DNA from: Spirochaetae bacterium HGW-Spirochaetae-3
GTDB lineage: Bacteria; Spirochaetota; Spirochaetia; Treponematales; UBA12059
DNA length: 64,000 nucleotides
Assembly: GCA_002839315.1 (NCBI GenBank)
Contig: PGXV01000007.1
Span: forward strand, 129,934-193,933
Reading direction: 5' to 3'
Every line of letters begins with the position of its first letter. Within the stretch, counting starts at the first letter, position 1. Positions 1 through 8,099 of the stretch are shown here, piece after piece. The position numbers and the translations under genes were made by a program. The notes beneath the pieces are model-generated. The model was not told the DNA's origin. It was given only the letters and a program-made list of their open reading frames with translations, and did no database searches.

Positions 1-2
1 TC

Positions 3-236
3 GAGACGGTGTCGCTCGGCGGGCGGTATTTTACCGTCCGCGTCGCCGAAGGAGACCGCGTGAAGGCGGGAGACGTCCTGATAGAGTTCGACCTGGAGGC
101 CATCCGGGCCGCTGGATACCGGACGGAGACTCCCGTCATCGTGGTCAACGGGGACGACTACGCCGGAGCGGGCTCCGTAGCGGCGGGGACGGTCCGCCGC
201 GGCGAGCCCCTGCTCGTCCTAAGGGAGAAGGATTGA
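3..236 (+). CDS. PTS glucose-type EIIA domain, C-terminal part (5' end cut by window)
   Basis: The open frame runs in from the window edge and ends at TGA 234-236. The visible 77 residues match the C-terminal third of glucose-family EIIA (Crr-like): the strand pattern TVSLGGRYF, then GDRVKAGDVLIEFDLEAI, TPVIVVN and a final EPLLVLREKD. The catalytic histidine region lies upstream and is not visible. In this family EIIA takes phosphate from HPr and passes it to EIIB. HPr starts on the last base of this stop codon, so the two are translationally coupled. Whether a permease or another domain precedes it cannot be judged. The GTG at 9 lies inside the domain and is not a credible start. Confidence 0.85.
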   Translation, partial: ETVSLGGRYFTVRVAEGDRVKAGDVLIEFDLEAIRAAGYRTETPVIVVNGDDYAGAGSVAAGTVRRGEPLLVLREKD

Positions 237-493
237 TGAAGAGCTTCGATTACGTAATGACGGCCCCGGAAGGGATACACTCGCGTCCCGCCGGGGCGCT
301 GGTCAAGAAGGCCCAGGAATTCGAGTCGGAGATACTCGTTAGCTTCGGCGGGAAGAGCGCGAACGCTCGGAAGCTATTCGCCCTCATGAAGCTGGGCGTC
401 AAGCGGGGCGATACAGTATCGGTGACCGCCGAAGGCGCGGACGAGGAACTCGCCTCGTCCGCGATGGCCGACTTCCTGGCTTCTCATTTCTAG
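236..493 (+). CDS. ptsH: HPr phosphocarrier protein with Lys at position 46
   Basis: This 85-residue protein has the usual HPr length. The phosphoryl-accepting site is intact: GIHSRPAG places His at residue 15, followed by Arg17 and Pro18. It carries phosphate from EI to EIIA in the cytoplasm. The regulatory site normally reading NAKSLF with Ser46 reads NARKLF here, so residue 46 is Lys and the HPr kinase target serine is absent. ATG 236 is preferred over TTG 233; it shares one base with the upstream EIIA stop. EI follows after 9 bases. Confidence 0.95.
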   Translation: MKSFDYVMTAPEGIHSRPAGALVKKAQEFESEILVSFGGKSANARKLFALMKLGVKRGDTVSVTAEGADEELASSAMADFLASHF

Positions 494-502
494 GGGTCGG
501 AC

Positions 503-2119
503 GTGGAGAAGACATACGGTACGGCGGCGTCGCCCGGAATCGTCCGTGCCCGCGCATTCTTCTATGAGCGGGTCGTCCCCGTCTCGGGGCGCCCGTTCTC
601 CGGGGCGGAGGCCGAGCTGGCGCGTTTCCTCGCCGCCAGGGACGAGGCCGTCGGACAGCTCCTGGGCCTACGGGACAAGGCTAGCGTCGAGATCGGAGAG
701 GAAGAGGCCGCTATCTTCGAGATCGGCGCCATGATGCTGCAGGACGAAGACTACGCGGCCTGCGTCGAGGAAGCCGTCCGGGACCGATCCTTGGCCGCCG
801 AACGCGCCGTAGCCGAGGCCTCGGAGAGCTTCTCCGCCCAGCTCGCGGCCTCGGGGGACGCCTACCTGAGCGCGCGGGCCGCGGACGTGAAGGACGCGTC
901 CGCCCGCGTCGTCGGTATCCTCTGCGGCGGGCGTACCGCGCCCGAACCCGACGGTCCCGTCGTCCTCGTCGCCGACGACCTCCTGCCGAGCGAGACCGTC
1001 TCCATGGACCGCTCTCTTCTTCTGGGTATAGCTACCTCGGGCGGTTCCCCCAACGCGCATACCGCCATCCTGGCGCGTTCCATGGGTATCCCCGCCGTCG
1101 TTTGCCTGGGGCCCGCGGCTGGACGCTCGGCCCATGGCCGCGATGTCGTGCTGGATGGCGACAACGGCGTTCTCGTCCTGGACCCGGACGCCGCGGAAGC
1201 CGGCGCCGCCGATAGCCGCGCGGCCGAGGCGGCAGCGAGGAAAGCCTCCCTCCAGAGCCTGCGCGGCCTCGAGAACCGTACGCGCGGCGGCCGCCTGGTA
1301 GACGTCTTCGCGAACGCGGGTAGCCAGGCCGACGTCGAGGCCGCGCTGGCGAACGACGCCGGCGGCATCGGGCTCCTGCGTAGCGAGTTCCTGTACCTGG
1401 AGAAAGACCGTTACCCGACCGAGGAAGAACTGTTCTCGTCGTATCGCGCCGCGGCTGAGTCCATGGCCGGGCGGAAGGTCGTCATCCGCACCCTGGACGT
1501 CGGCGCGGACAAGAGCGCCCCGTATCTCGGTCTCGCCGCCGAGGAGAACCCGGCGCTGGGCCTCCGTGCGGTCAGGCTATGCCTTTCCAGGCCCGCCCTG
1601 TTCAACACCCAGCTCCGCGCCATACTGCGCGCCTCGGCCTATGGGACCGTCGCTATCATGTTCCCCATGATAGCGACGGTCCGCGACGTCGAGGAGTGCC
1701 TGCGGGCCCTGGACGGCGCGCGCGCGGAGTTACAGGCGGAGGGCGTCTCCTTCGACCCGTGCCTGGAGACGGGCATCATGATCGAGACCCCGGCGGCGGC
1801 CCTCGTCGCCGCCGACCTCGCCTCGCTCGTCGACTTCTTCAGCGTCGGAACGAACGACCTCGCACAGTACACGTTAGCCGCCGATCGCCAGAACGCGGCG
1901 GTCCGATCGTACTACGACCAGGGCCATCCGGCCGTCATGCGGCTGATCGGCATGGCCGCGCGCGCCGCGAAGGACGCGGGCCTATGGATAGGCGTCTGCG
2001 GCGAGCTGGCGGCGGACGCGTCGCGGACGGCCGAGCTCTTGGCCATGGGCGTCGACGAGCTGTCCGTGAGCCCGTCCTCCGTGCTGGCCCTGCGCGCGCG
2101 TATCAGGGAGCTGGACTAG
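503..2119 (+). CDS. ptsI: PTS enzyme I (PEP-protein phosphotransferase)
   Basis: Enzyme I autophosphorylates from PEP and phosphorylates HPr. The 538-residue product is slightly shorter than typical EI (about 570). Visible features are the N-terminal ASPGIV start of the swivelling domain, the active-site segment GGSPNAHTAILARSMGIPAVV region with His186, the PEP-binding LLRSEFLYL segment, IMIETPAA, the SVGTNDLAQYTLAADR block and the GVCGELAAD active-site cysteine. The usual Thr/Ser-His pair before the phosphohistidine reads Ala-His. The start is GTG with an AGGGG Shine-Dalgarno sequence. It lies between HPr and a standalone EIIB domain in one tight operon. Confidence 0.96.
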   Translation: MEKTYGTAASPGIVRARAFFYERVVPVSGRPFSGAEAELARFLAARDEAVGQLLGLRDKASVEIGEEEAAIFEIGAMMLQDEDYAACVEEAVRDRSLAAERAVAEASESFSAQLAASGDAYLSARAADVKDASARVVGILCGGRTAPEPDGPVVLVADDLLPSETVSMDRSLLLGIATSGGSPNAHTAILARSMGIPAVVCLGPAAGRSAHGRDVVLDGDNGVLVLDPDAAEAGAADSRAAEAAARKASLQSLRGLENRTRGGRLVDVFANAGSQADVEAALANDAGGIGLLRSEFLYLEKDRYPTEEELFSSYRAAAESMAGRKVVIRTLDVGADKSAPYLGLAAEENPALGLRAVRLCLSRPALFNTQLRAILRASAYGTVAIMFPMIATVRDVEECLRALDGARAELQAEGVSFDPCLETGIMIETPAAALVAADLASLVDFFSVGTNDLAQYTLAADRQNAAVRSYYDQGHPAVMRLIGMAARAAKDAGLWIGVCGELAADASRTAELLAMGVDELSVSPSSVLALRARIRELD

Positions 2120-2121
2120 CC

Positions 2122-2430
2122 GTGCCCGGACGGCGCGTCGGCGGAGAGCCGACGGAAACGGGAGCCGCGGGCGCCGCCTTCCTGGACGCGTTGATCCTGG
2201 CGGCAGGCGGCGCCGCCAATATCGAGCGCGCGGTTAGTTGCGTCACGCGCCTCCGGCTGTCGCTGTTCGACCCGACGCTCGCGGACGAAGACGCCCTCGG
2301 CCATATCTCCGGTTGCGCGGGCGTGATTCGACGCGGACGCGAACGACACTTGGTGTTTGGAGTCGCGGCCGCGCGGATTTGCGGTAAGCTCAACGCGAGG
2401 CTCGCGGCAAAGGCTTCTCCGGGCGATTGA
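2122..2430 (+). CDS. Standalone PTS glucose-family EIIB domain
   Basis: A 102-residue protein starting at GTG 2122, two bases after the ptsI stop. The core GGAANIERAVSCVTRLRLSL matches the glucose/sucrose-family EIIB signature, in which the Cys before (V/I)TRLR is phosphorylated by EIIA. SGCAGVIRRG follows as expected for the second half of the domain. The N-terminal 15 residues (Arg, Gly and Glu rich) do not belong to the domain. No EIIC permease is fused to it or encoded downstream, so its acceptor is unknown: either a permease encoded upstream of the window or a regulatory target. Confidence 0.8.
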   Translation: MPGRRVGGEPTETGAAGAAFLDALILAAGGAANIERAVSCVTRLRLSLFDPTLADEDALGHISGCAGVIRRGRERHLVFGVAAARICGKLNARLAAKASPGD

Positions 2431-2463
2431 AACGAGCGTCGGGGGCACGCTTCCGCGAGGCGC

Positions 2464-2696
2464 CTATCGCGCGTGCCGGCTTATAAACTCACGTAACGCC
2501 ATGTTCATCAGGGTCTGATAGCCGATCTTCTCTTCGCTGGCTTTTTCTTGAAGAAGCAGATCACGTCGTCATCCAGCCGTATAGAGGTGGATATCTTCTT
2601 GGGAGTATAGAACCTGCCTCTGATCCCATTGGAGAAATCATATTCAGGAAGCATTTCAAAGCTATCCTCAGACATCTTCATACTGTCTTCGCTCAT
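2464..2696 (-). pseudogene. BrnA-family antitoxin, frameshifted near 2547
   Basis: Read on the minus strand from ATG 2696, the frame gives a BrnA-like product containing MLPEYDFSNGIRGRF and KKISTSIRLDDDVICFF, then runs off as KKKPAKRRSAIRP to a stop at 2508. One frame over, the same DNA continues as EKASEEKIGYQTLMNMALRE and ends FISRHAR at TAG 2464. Together these make a normal BrnA with its ribbon-helix-helix C-terminus. Restoring one A in the A-rich tract at about 2542-2550 reads through. This is a real single-base deletion, a sequencing error in a homopolymer, or less likely programmed slippage. The 5' end overlaps the toxin gene by 29 bases. An internal repeat (MSEDS twice) leaves the exact start uncertain. 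Confidence 0.8.
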
Positions 2697-2952
2697 TGGG
2701 CGTGGCCTCCCTGGCCGATAGTATCCTTTTGACTTCTTCTCCTTCCTCGGTGAAGAAGAGGTTGGCTCCTACGAGTATCCCGGCGCCGCCAGCCTTGCCG
2801 ACGGTTACCCAACGCTCCTCGAAATAGCCGAACCTATGATCGAGACGCGATATATGTAAAGGATCGTTAAATACTTCTATCGCTTCATTAAAAGAGACGC
2901 CGTGCTTTTTACGATTCATGAGATCTTTTTCCGGATCCCATACGAATTCCAT
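2668..2952 (-). CDS. brnT: BrnT-family ribonuclease toxin
   Basis: A 94-residue protein with BrnT family hallmarks: the N-terminus FVWDPEKDLMNRKKHGVSF, then EAIEVFNDP, the ERWVTVGK strand, and the C-terminal RILSAREATPNERRQYED. BrnT toxins are RelE-fold RNases neutralised by the BrnA antitoxin encoded immediately downstream. ATG 2952 is chosen because the domain starts there; an upstream in-frame start at 3027 would add 25 residues foreign to the family. No Shine-Dalgarno sequence is evident. The coding sequence looks intact although the antitoxin frame is broken. The surrounding DNA is clearly more AT-rich than its neighbours, which suggests horizontal acquisition. Confidence 0.88.
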   Translation of the reverse strand: MEFVWDPEKDLMNRKKHGVSFNEAIEVFNDPLHISRLDHRFGYFEERWVTVGKAGGAGILVGANLFFTEEGEEVKRILSAREATPNERRQYEDV

Positions 2953-3333
2953 ATAATGAATATTGGGCGATGTAAATACGATGTCATACAAAAGGGCAGG
3001 GAGTTTTCTGGAAGACGAGCACGTCATGGAAGGCGATACGCTAGCTTTCTCATATGTCCTGACTGTAGATATCTCTTTACTCGTATAAGAAATGCCTATC
3101 CGCGCTGCCCGAAACAGCTATCAGAATGGCCTCGCATGCACGGTGCGTGGGGAGACCGAGATGCATGGGCGAGCGATAAGCGAAGCGCATGTATCTCGAG
3201 GCGGGGCCCACGCGCAAATTTATACGCGGTCTTTTTGAATAGCCTCTTTGTACATAGCGGCGCGGATGGGCATTTGGAAATGACAAATTAAAGAAATATG
3301 TCGTGAGTATTCGGTTAGACCACTAGAAATTCC
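2953..3333. other. AT-richer intergenic stretch with no supported gene
   Basis: About 380 bases between brnT and the porin promoter. The only long frame (2902-3291, plus) overlaps brnT, has no family resemblance and lacks a ribosome-binding site. Together with the toxin-antitoxin genes this forms a compositional island of about 0.9 kb. I saw no transposase remnant or flanking repeat. Confidence 0.5.
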
Positions 3334-3362
3334 TTGACACCTGAATTTCACACTGCTATACT
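3334..3362 (+). promoter_or_regulatory. Strong sigma70-type promoter of the porin gene
   Basis: TTGACA at 3334-3339 and TATACT at 3357-3362 are separated by 17 bases, with TGC just before the -10. This is one of the best consensus matches in the window. Transcription would start near 3369, leaving a leader of about 65 bases before the porin start codon. Confidence 0.85.
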
Positions 3363-3434
3363 CCCTCTAAAGCTAAGGGGAACGCCGGGCCGTAGGTCAG
3401 GTACCCCGCTTTATTCCTACAAGGAGGAATCTAC

Positions 3435-4478
3435 ATGAAGAAAGCTATAGTGCTTCTTCTGGCCCTCGCCGTTCTTGGCGGAGCCGTTTTCGCTCAGGAC
3501 GCCGCTATCGCGTTCAGCGGTTACATTGACACCGGTATTGCCGTCTTTACTGAAGGCTCTGCCGACCCGACCCTCGGTCTCTGGGGCGATGACTCCGGTA
3601 AGACCAGTCGCTTCAACCTCCAGGCTGCTTATACGAACGGTAACTACGGAGCTACGGCCCGCTTGCGCGCCCAGGGTGATTTTACTGAAGATTACCCTGT
3701 TTTCTTCGTGAACCGCGCCTATGTCTGGGGCGAGATGTTCGATGGTATGGTGAAGACCGTAGCTGGCCGCCTCGGCGACTACACCTGGTCTACCGCTGCC
3801 AATGATATTGGCAACTTCGATACCATGACCGGTTTCATGCTCCAGATCAAGCCGATCGAAGGCCTGAACTTCGGCGTTATGCTTCCCGCTACTTCTGATG
3901 CCACCGCTAGGCCTCTTCTGAAGGATGCTCTTGCCGATCTCAACTTCGGTGCAGCCTACGATGTAGACGGTATCGGCGGATTCCGCGCCGGCGTCGATCT
4001 TTCCCCAGTCGCCGATTCTACGATGGCGTACTTTGGCGCCGAGATCACCGCGGTCGAGAATTTCGTTTTCTACCTGGATTATCAGGCGACCGACCTTGGT
4101 AACGACGTTACCGGTTCTCACTACCTGTTCCAGGAAGTCGACTACACGATGGACGCTCTCAATGTAGGTATCGACCTTGAGCAGCAGTTCTGGGCTTATA
4201 CTGATGCCCCGATCTACCTCTCCTTCGGCCCCTATGCTTCCTACAGCATGGACAAGTTCGTGTTGGGCGCTGCCTTCACCTACATGATGGAGACCGAGGA
4301 CGCGGCTGGTGATACCTTTAGTGGTATCTACATCAACCCCTATGCCAAGTACCTCCTCGCTGCTAAAGCCACCATCGAGCTTGGTGCGAAGATCAACACC
4401 GGTGATATCGACGGTGCCGCTTCTCCGCTCGCCGCCGACAAAGGCCGCTACTACCTGACTTACACTTGGTCGTTCTAA
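3435..4478 (+). CDS. Abundant outer-membrane beta-barrel porin
   Basis: 347 residues. A classical signal peptide (MKKAIVLLLALAVLGGAVFA, cleavage before QDAA) is followed by alternating strands rich in Tyr, Phe and Gly. The protein ends YYLTYTWSF, a C-terminal aromatic strand suited to BAM-dependent insertion. No named family is recognised with certainty; it resembles spirochaetal single-gene porins. The start has a strong AAGGAGG 7-8 bases upstream. Codon use differs from its neighbours (many GGT, GCT and CTT codons in a GC-rich genome), as expected of a highly expressed gene. It is monocistronic, with its own strong promoter and an intrinsic terminator. Confidence 0.85.
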   Translation: MKKAIVLLLALAVLGGAVFAQDAAIAFSGYIDTGIAVFTEGSADPTLGLWGDDSGKTSRFNLQAAYTNGNYGATARLRAQGDFTEDYPVFFVNRAYVWGEMFDGMVKTVAGRLGDYTWSTAANDIGNFDTMTGFMLQIKPIEGLNFGVMLPATSDATARPLLKDALADLNFGAAYDVDGIGGFRAGVDLSPVADSTMAYFGAEITAVENFVFYLDYQATDLGNDVTGSHYLFQEVDYTMDALNVGIDLEQQFWAYTDAPIYLSFGPYASYSMDKFVLGAAFTYMMETEDAAGDTFSGIYINPYAKYLLAAKATIELGAKINTGDIDGAASPLAADKGRYYLTYTWSF

Positions 4479-4504
4479 GACCCGGTCTCGCTTTTTAGCG
4501 AATT

Positions 4505-4533
4505 GACCGCCCCTTACGGGGCGGTCTTTTTTT
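4505..4533 (+). terminator. Rho-independent terminator after the porin
   Basis: GACCGCCCC at 4505-4513 pairs perfectly with GGGGCGGTC at 4518-4526 around a TTAC loop, followed by seven T residues at 4527-4533. Confidence 0.95.
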
Positions 4534-4536
4534 GTC

Positions 4537-4565
4537 TTGACACCCATCATCGAAACCGTTATTTT
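4537..4565 (+). promoter_or_regulatory. Promoter of the tetR-RND operon
   Basis: TTGACA at 4537-4542 and TATTTT at 4560-4565 with 17-base spacing. The -10 box runs into a long palindrome, so a repressor bound there would block polymerase. Confidence 0.75.
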
Positions 4566-4597
4566 ACCCTAAGGTAGAATTCTACTTTAGGGTAAAA
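4562..4597 (+). promoter_or_regulatory. 36-bp near-perfect palindromic operator
   Basis: The half-site TTTTACCCTAAGGTAGAA is followed directly by its inverted copy with a single mismatched position per arm; the centre is GAATTC. It overlaps the -10 box and ends 8 bases before the start of the TetR gene, as expected for autoregulation by that repressor. Confidence 0.8.
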
Positions 4598-4605
4598 GAG
4601 GCGAT

Positions 4606-5208
4606 ATGGCTGAAGAAAGCACGTACGAGCGCAAGCGGCGCGAGATAATCGCGACGGCGCTCGATCTATTTTCAACGCGCGGCTTCGAGGGTACGACCCT
4701 CGAGGCGGTGGCCGAGGTCCTGGGCTATACCAAGCCCGCCCTGTACTATTATTTCAAGAGCAAAGAGGATCTGTTCCGCTCGCTTATTCTCGATTCGCTT
4801 AAGGAGGCGGAAACGCGCCTTAGGAATATCGTCGCCCGACGAGCGCCGGTCGGCGATAGGCTATGCGATGTCATACACCTGCTACTGGACGATCACCTCT
4901 CCCGCCGAGGCTATTTCTCTATAAGCCATGTACTTCCGGGATTCAAGGAAAGAATGCTCGGCGGACCCGAGCGCGAAGAGATAGAGCGGCTGTCGGGCAA
5001 GATACCTTCGATAATCATGGAGCTCATTGCTGAAGGCGTAGATTCGGGGGATTTCATGGATGAGGACCCCAAGATAATCGGCGGTATTGTCTTCGGCATG
5101 ATTTCTGGCGTCTTGATGCATATCTCCATCCCGGCGCTCTCTAGCATCGATCATGACCGGCTTAAGTCTCGGCTGGATCGCATCGTCATCAAAGGAATTT
5201 CAGCATGA
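4606..5208 (+). CDS. TetR-family transcriptional repressor
   Basis: 200 residues. The N-terminal helix-turn-helix is typical of TetR: REIIATALDLFSTRGFEGTT, LEAVAEVLGYTKPALYYYF, then KSKEDLFRSLI (residues about 10-60). The C-terminal ligand domain has no recognisable specificity, though its length resembles regulators of fatty-acid or lipophilic-compound efflux. ATG 4606 follows a GAGGCGAT segment just after the palindrome at 4562-4597, its likely binding site. It overlaps the downstream pump gene by 4 bases (ATGA), so repressor and pump are made from one transcript. Confidence 0.92.
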   Translation: MAEESTYERKRREIIATALDLFSTRGFEGTTLEAVAEVLGYTKPALYYYFKSKEDLFRSLILDSLKEAETRLRNIVARRAPVGDRLCDVIHLLLDDHLSRRGYFSISHVLPGFKERMLGGPEREEIERLSGKIPSIIMELIAEGVDSGDFMDEDPKIIGGIVFGMISGVLMHISIPALSSIDHDRLKSRLDRIVIKGISA

Positions 5209-8099
5209 ACAGGTTCTTCAAGGCGCTTTCGCGTTTCATAGCCGAGAAACCGTGGACGGTACTCGGACTCGTCCTCGCGGTCTCCGTTATCTTCGGCTTC
5301 GGCTTCAGGGGGCTCGGCGTCGATGCAGATATGACCGACGATATTCCGTCTTCGGTACCGGAGAAGGCGTTCTACGACGAGGTAGGGCGTATCTTCCCGT
5401 CCGACGACTTCCTCATCGTCGCCATAACGAACTCGGAAGGAATTTTTACGCCGGGCGCCCTCAGGCAGACCAGCGAATGGAGCGACGCCTTGTCGGGCGT
5501 GGACGGGGTCAAGAACGTCATCTCGCTCAGTTCGGCCGGTATCATACGCGGAACGGAAGAGGGCATCGTCATAGAGGCGGCGATGGACCGGGTGCCCGAG
5601 ACGGCCGAGGAGATCGCGGCCTACCGGGCGCGCGTCGAGTCGAGCGACATGACGAAGAGCCTCATAGGCAAGGACGGCGAATCGGCCTGCATTCTGGTGA
5701 CGCTCAGGGAAGGCCTGGACGCGGAACGCTTGCCGCGCGTCAGGATCGGCCTGCCCGCCGGCGCGACGCCCGACGACGCGTTCCTAAGCGAGCTGGCCGC
5801 GATGCAAGCCGTGCCGGAAGGCGCCGAGGCTCCCGCTCCTGCCGTAAGGCGCGTGTACCTGCCGGGATCGGCGGATGATCGCTTCGCGGCGATGTCGGGC
5901 TATGCCGAGAGGCTTGAAGCCGACAAGAAAGGCGCTACCGTCGCCCTCATCGCGTTGGAACGCGGCGTCTCGCTCGATGTCGTCGGGCCGGAGATCCGGA
6001 AGATCGCCGAGAGTCGCGGCTGGAAGGCCAAGGCGACCGACGATCCGGTGACGGGCTATGATCGAGTCATGGCGACTATCGCGAGCCTTCCTTCCTATAC
6101 CGACGGAGAGGTCTACGTGTCCGGCGCCAAGGCGGTGTCGAGCATCGTAGGCAAGCTGCTTATTAGCGACCTGGCGCTGCTCTTCCCGGTCGTGCTCGCG
6201 GTTATTGCGCTTATCCTGTTCCTGAGCTTCAGGACGTTGCGCGGCGTGCTCATGCCGCTGGGCAACGTGGTAGTGTCGGTCATATGGGCTATGGGACTCA
6301 TGGGCCTCCTCGGGCAGTCCATAACGATGGCGACGATGATACTACCTATCATCCTCATCGCCGTGGGCACCGCGTACACTATCCACGTCATCAACCGCTT
6401 CTACGAGGATCTTTCGGAGATAGCCGACAAGAAAGAGGCTATCGAATCTACGGTATCGCACGTCGGCGTGCCCGTCATCCTCGCCGGGGCCACCACGATG
6501 ATAGGCTTCGGATCGCTGGCCGCGTCCAGCATCCCCGCGCTCCGGATGTTCGGCGTTCTGTCCGCGCTCGGCATCCTGTTCGCGCTGGCGCTCAGCCTGA
6601 CGCTGACCCCCGCGCTGCTCCGGCTACTGCCTCGGCCTAAGGCCAGGCCCGTCGGGGCTCGCGACGAATCGAGGCTCGCGGGCGTGTTGGCCGGGATAGG
6701 GCGTCTCGTGGCCAGGCGCCCCGGCGTCACCGCGGTCGCCTGCCTGGCGCTGATCGTAGGGATAGGCGCGTTCGCCCCCCGCGTGTCGTTCGAGACTAAC
6801 ACGCTCAACTCGTTCAGGAAGGGCAGCGATATACGCCGTGCGTCGGAGTACCTCAACGACAACTTCACCGGCATAACGGTGATGACCGTCGTGGTCCGTA
6901 CCGACGACGATGGCGCCATCCTGGAGCCGTCGGTGTTGCGCGCGATGGACGAATTACAGACGAGGCTGGAGGCGCTACGCGTCATCGGGGATACGGTTAT
7001 CGCCCCGGGGGAGCGCGGCTACGAAGACGGCGCGCCCATCGTCGGCGGTTCGCAATCGATCGTCACGTTCGTCAAGGGGTTGAACAAGGCGCTCAACGCC
7101 GACGATCCGGCCTTCGACAAGGTGCCCGACGACGTGACGCCGGTGCCGGTGACGACCGAGCTCTACGCGTACTCGGGCGGTGTACTTACTGAGCGCGACT
7201 CGGAGACTCAGGAACTTCTCGCGACCTACGGCCCCGGGGACGGGCTACGCGTCGACGGCGGATTCGCCTTCTTCGACCTCGGCGGAACGGAACGCAGGGT
7301 GAACCTGGTGACGGGAACCGCCGTCGACCTCGTGCCCGGCCGCGCCTACGCGGGGCAATTGGTGTTCCAGTACGAGAACTCAGGCGACCCGCAGAATATC
7401 GAGGGCTTCATAGACAACCCGCGCCGCACCGCGCGCGTCAACGTGTTCATAAAGAGTTCCGGCTCCGGCGTCATCGGCCAGGTCCAGTCCCGGGCGAGGG
7501 CGTACATCGCGGAGTCGTTCCCCGCGGGGTCGAAGGCCGACATAACCGGGCTGTCGAACCTGACGCTCGCGATACTACGTCTGCTCGTACAGTCGCAGAT
7601 AGGCTCGGTGCTCGCGTCGCTCGTCATATGCTTCCTGTTTATATCGCTAGTATCGCGGAACCTCGTCGAAGGCCTGTTCTCGATCGTACCGCTGACCGGC
7701 GCGCTGGCTATCAACTTCGGCACGATGGCTCTTTTCCATATCCCGATAGATATTTCAACGGCTACCATAGCGTCGATCGGCATAGGCATAGGCATCGACT
7801 ATACGCTGCACTTCACCGCTCGGTTCAAGCTGTCGCTACAAACGTACCCGTTCGCCAGGGCCGTGGAGGCGACGATGCGTACCACGGGCAAGGGTATCTT
7901 CGTCAACGCGCTCGCCGTGGCCGGCGGCTTCGCGGCCCTGCTGGCCAGTCAGGTTCGCGGCAACGTGCATATGGGGCTGCTGATGGCCCTGATCATGCTG
8001 ACGAGCTCGACCTTCGCCGTGACGCTGCTTCCCGCTCTCTTCCTGCTGTTCAAGCCCGCATTCCTTACGAAGAAAGTCACTATGAAGGAGACGATATGA
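5205..8099 (+). CDS. RND/MMPL-superfamily exporter
   Basis: 964 residues with the duplicated RND layout: TM1 near residues 15-35, a large periplasmic loop, a TM block near 310-480 (LLISDLALLFPVVLAVIALI, then the TMATMILPIILIAVGTAYTI helix), TM7 near 500, a second loop, and a TM block near 790-960 with GIGIGIDYTLHFTARF. The duplicated sterol-sensing-like cores match the COG1033 family of proton-driven exporters of hydrophobic molecules. ATG overlaps the tetR stop by 4 bases, and the LolA-like gene overlaps its end by 4 bases. With no membrane-fusion protein or TolC encoded nearby, the next two genes are likely to carry the cargo across the periplasm and outer membrane. Confidence 0.93.
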   Translation: MNRFFKALSRFIAEKPWTVLGLVLAVSVIFGFGFRGLGVDADMTDDIPSSVPEKAFYDEVGRIFPSDDFLIVAITNSEGIFTPGALRQTSEWSDALSGVDGVKNVISLSSAGIIRGTEEGIVIEAAMDRVPETAEEIAAYRARVESSDMTKSLIGKDGESACILVTLREGLDAERLPRVRIGLPAGATPDDAFLSELAAMQAVPEGAEAPAPAVRRVYLPGSADDRFAAMSGYAERLEADKKGATVALIALERGVSLDVVGPEIRKIAESRGWKAKATDDPVTGYDRVMATIASLPSYTDGEVYVSGAKAVSSIVGKLLISDLALLFPVVLAVIALILFLSFRTLRGVLMPLGNVVVSVIWAMGLMGLLGQSITMATMILPIILIAVGTAYTIHVINRFYEDLSEIADKKEAIESTVSHVGVPVILAGATTMIGFGSLAASSIPALRMFGVLSALGILFALALSLTLTPALLRLLPRPKARPVGARDESRLAGVLAGIGRLVARRPGVTAVACLALIVGIGAFAPRVSFETNTLNSFRKGSDIRRASEYLNDNFTGITVMTVVVRTDDDGAILEPSVLRAMDELQTRLEALRVIGDTVIAPGERGYEDGAPIVGGSQSIVTFVKGLNKALNADDPAFDKVPDDVTPVPVTTELYAYSGGVLTERDSETQELLATYGPGDGLRVDGGFAFFDLGGTERRVNLVTGTAVDLVPGRAYAGQLVFQYENSGDPQNIEGFIDNPRRTARVNVFIKSSGSGVIGQVQSRARAYIAESFPAGSKADITGLSNLTLAILRLLVQSQIGSVLASLVICFLFISLVSRNLVEGLFSIVPLTGALAINFGTMALFHIPIDISTATIASIGIGIGIDYTLHFTARFKLSLQTYPFARAVEATMRTTGKGIFVNALAVAGGFAALLASQVRGNVHMGLLMALIMLTSSTFAVTLLPALFLLFKPAFLTKKVTMKETI

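Noticed and set aside
2902-3291. Plus-strand ORF of 129 codons next to brnT
   Set aside because: It overlaps brnT in antisense, has no ribosome-binding site, and its sequence looks random.
3417-4550. Minus-strand ORF of 377 codons antisense to the porin
   Set aside because: It spans the porin ribosome-binding site and terminator and has no credible start; the porin frame is decisive.
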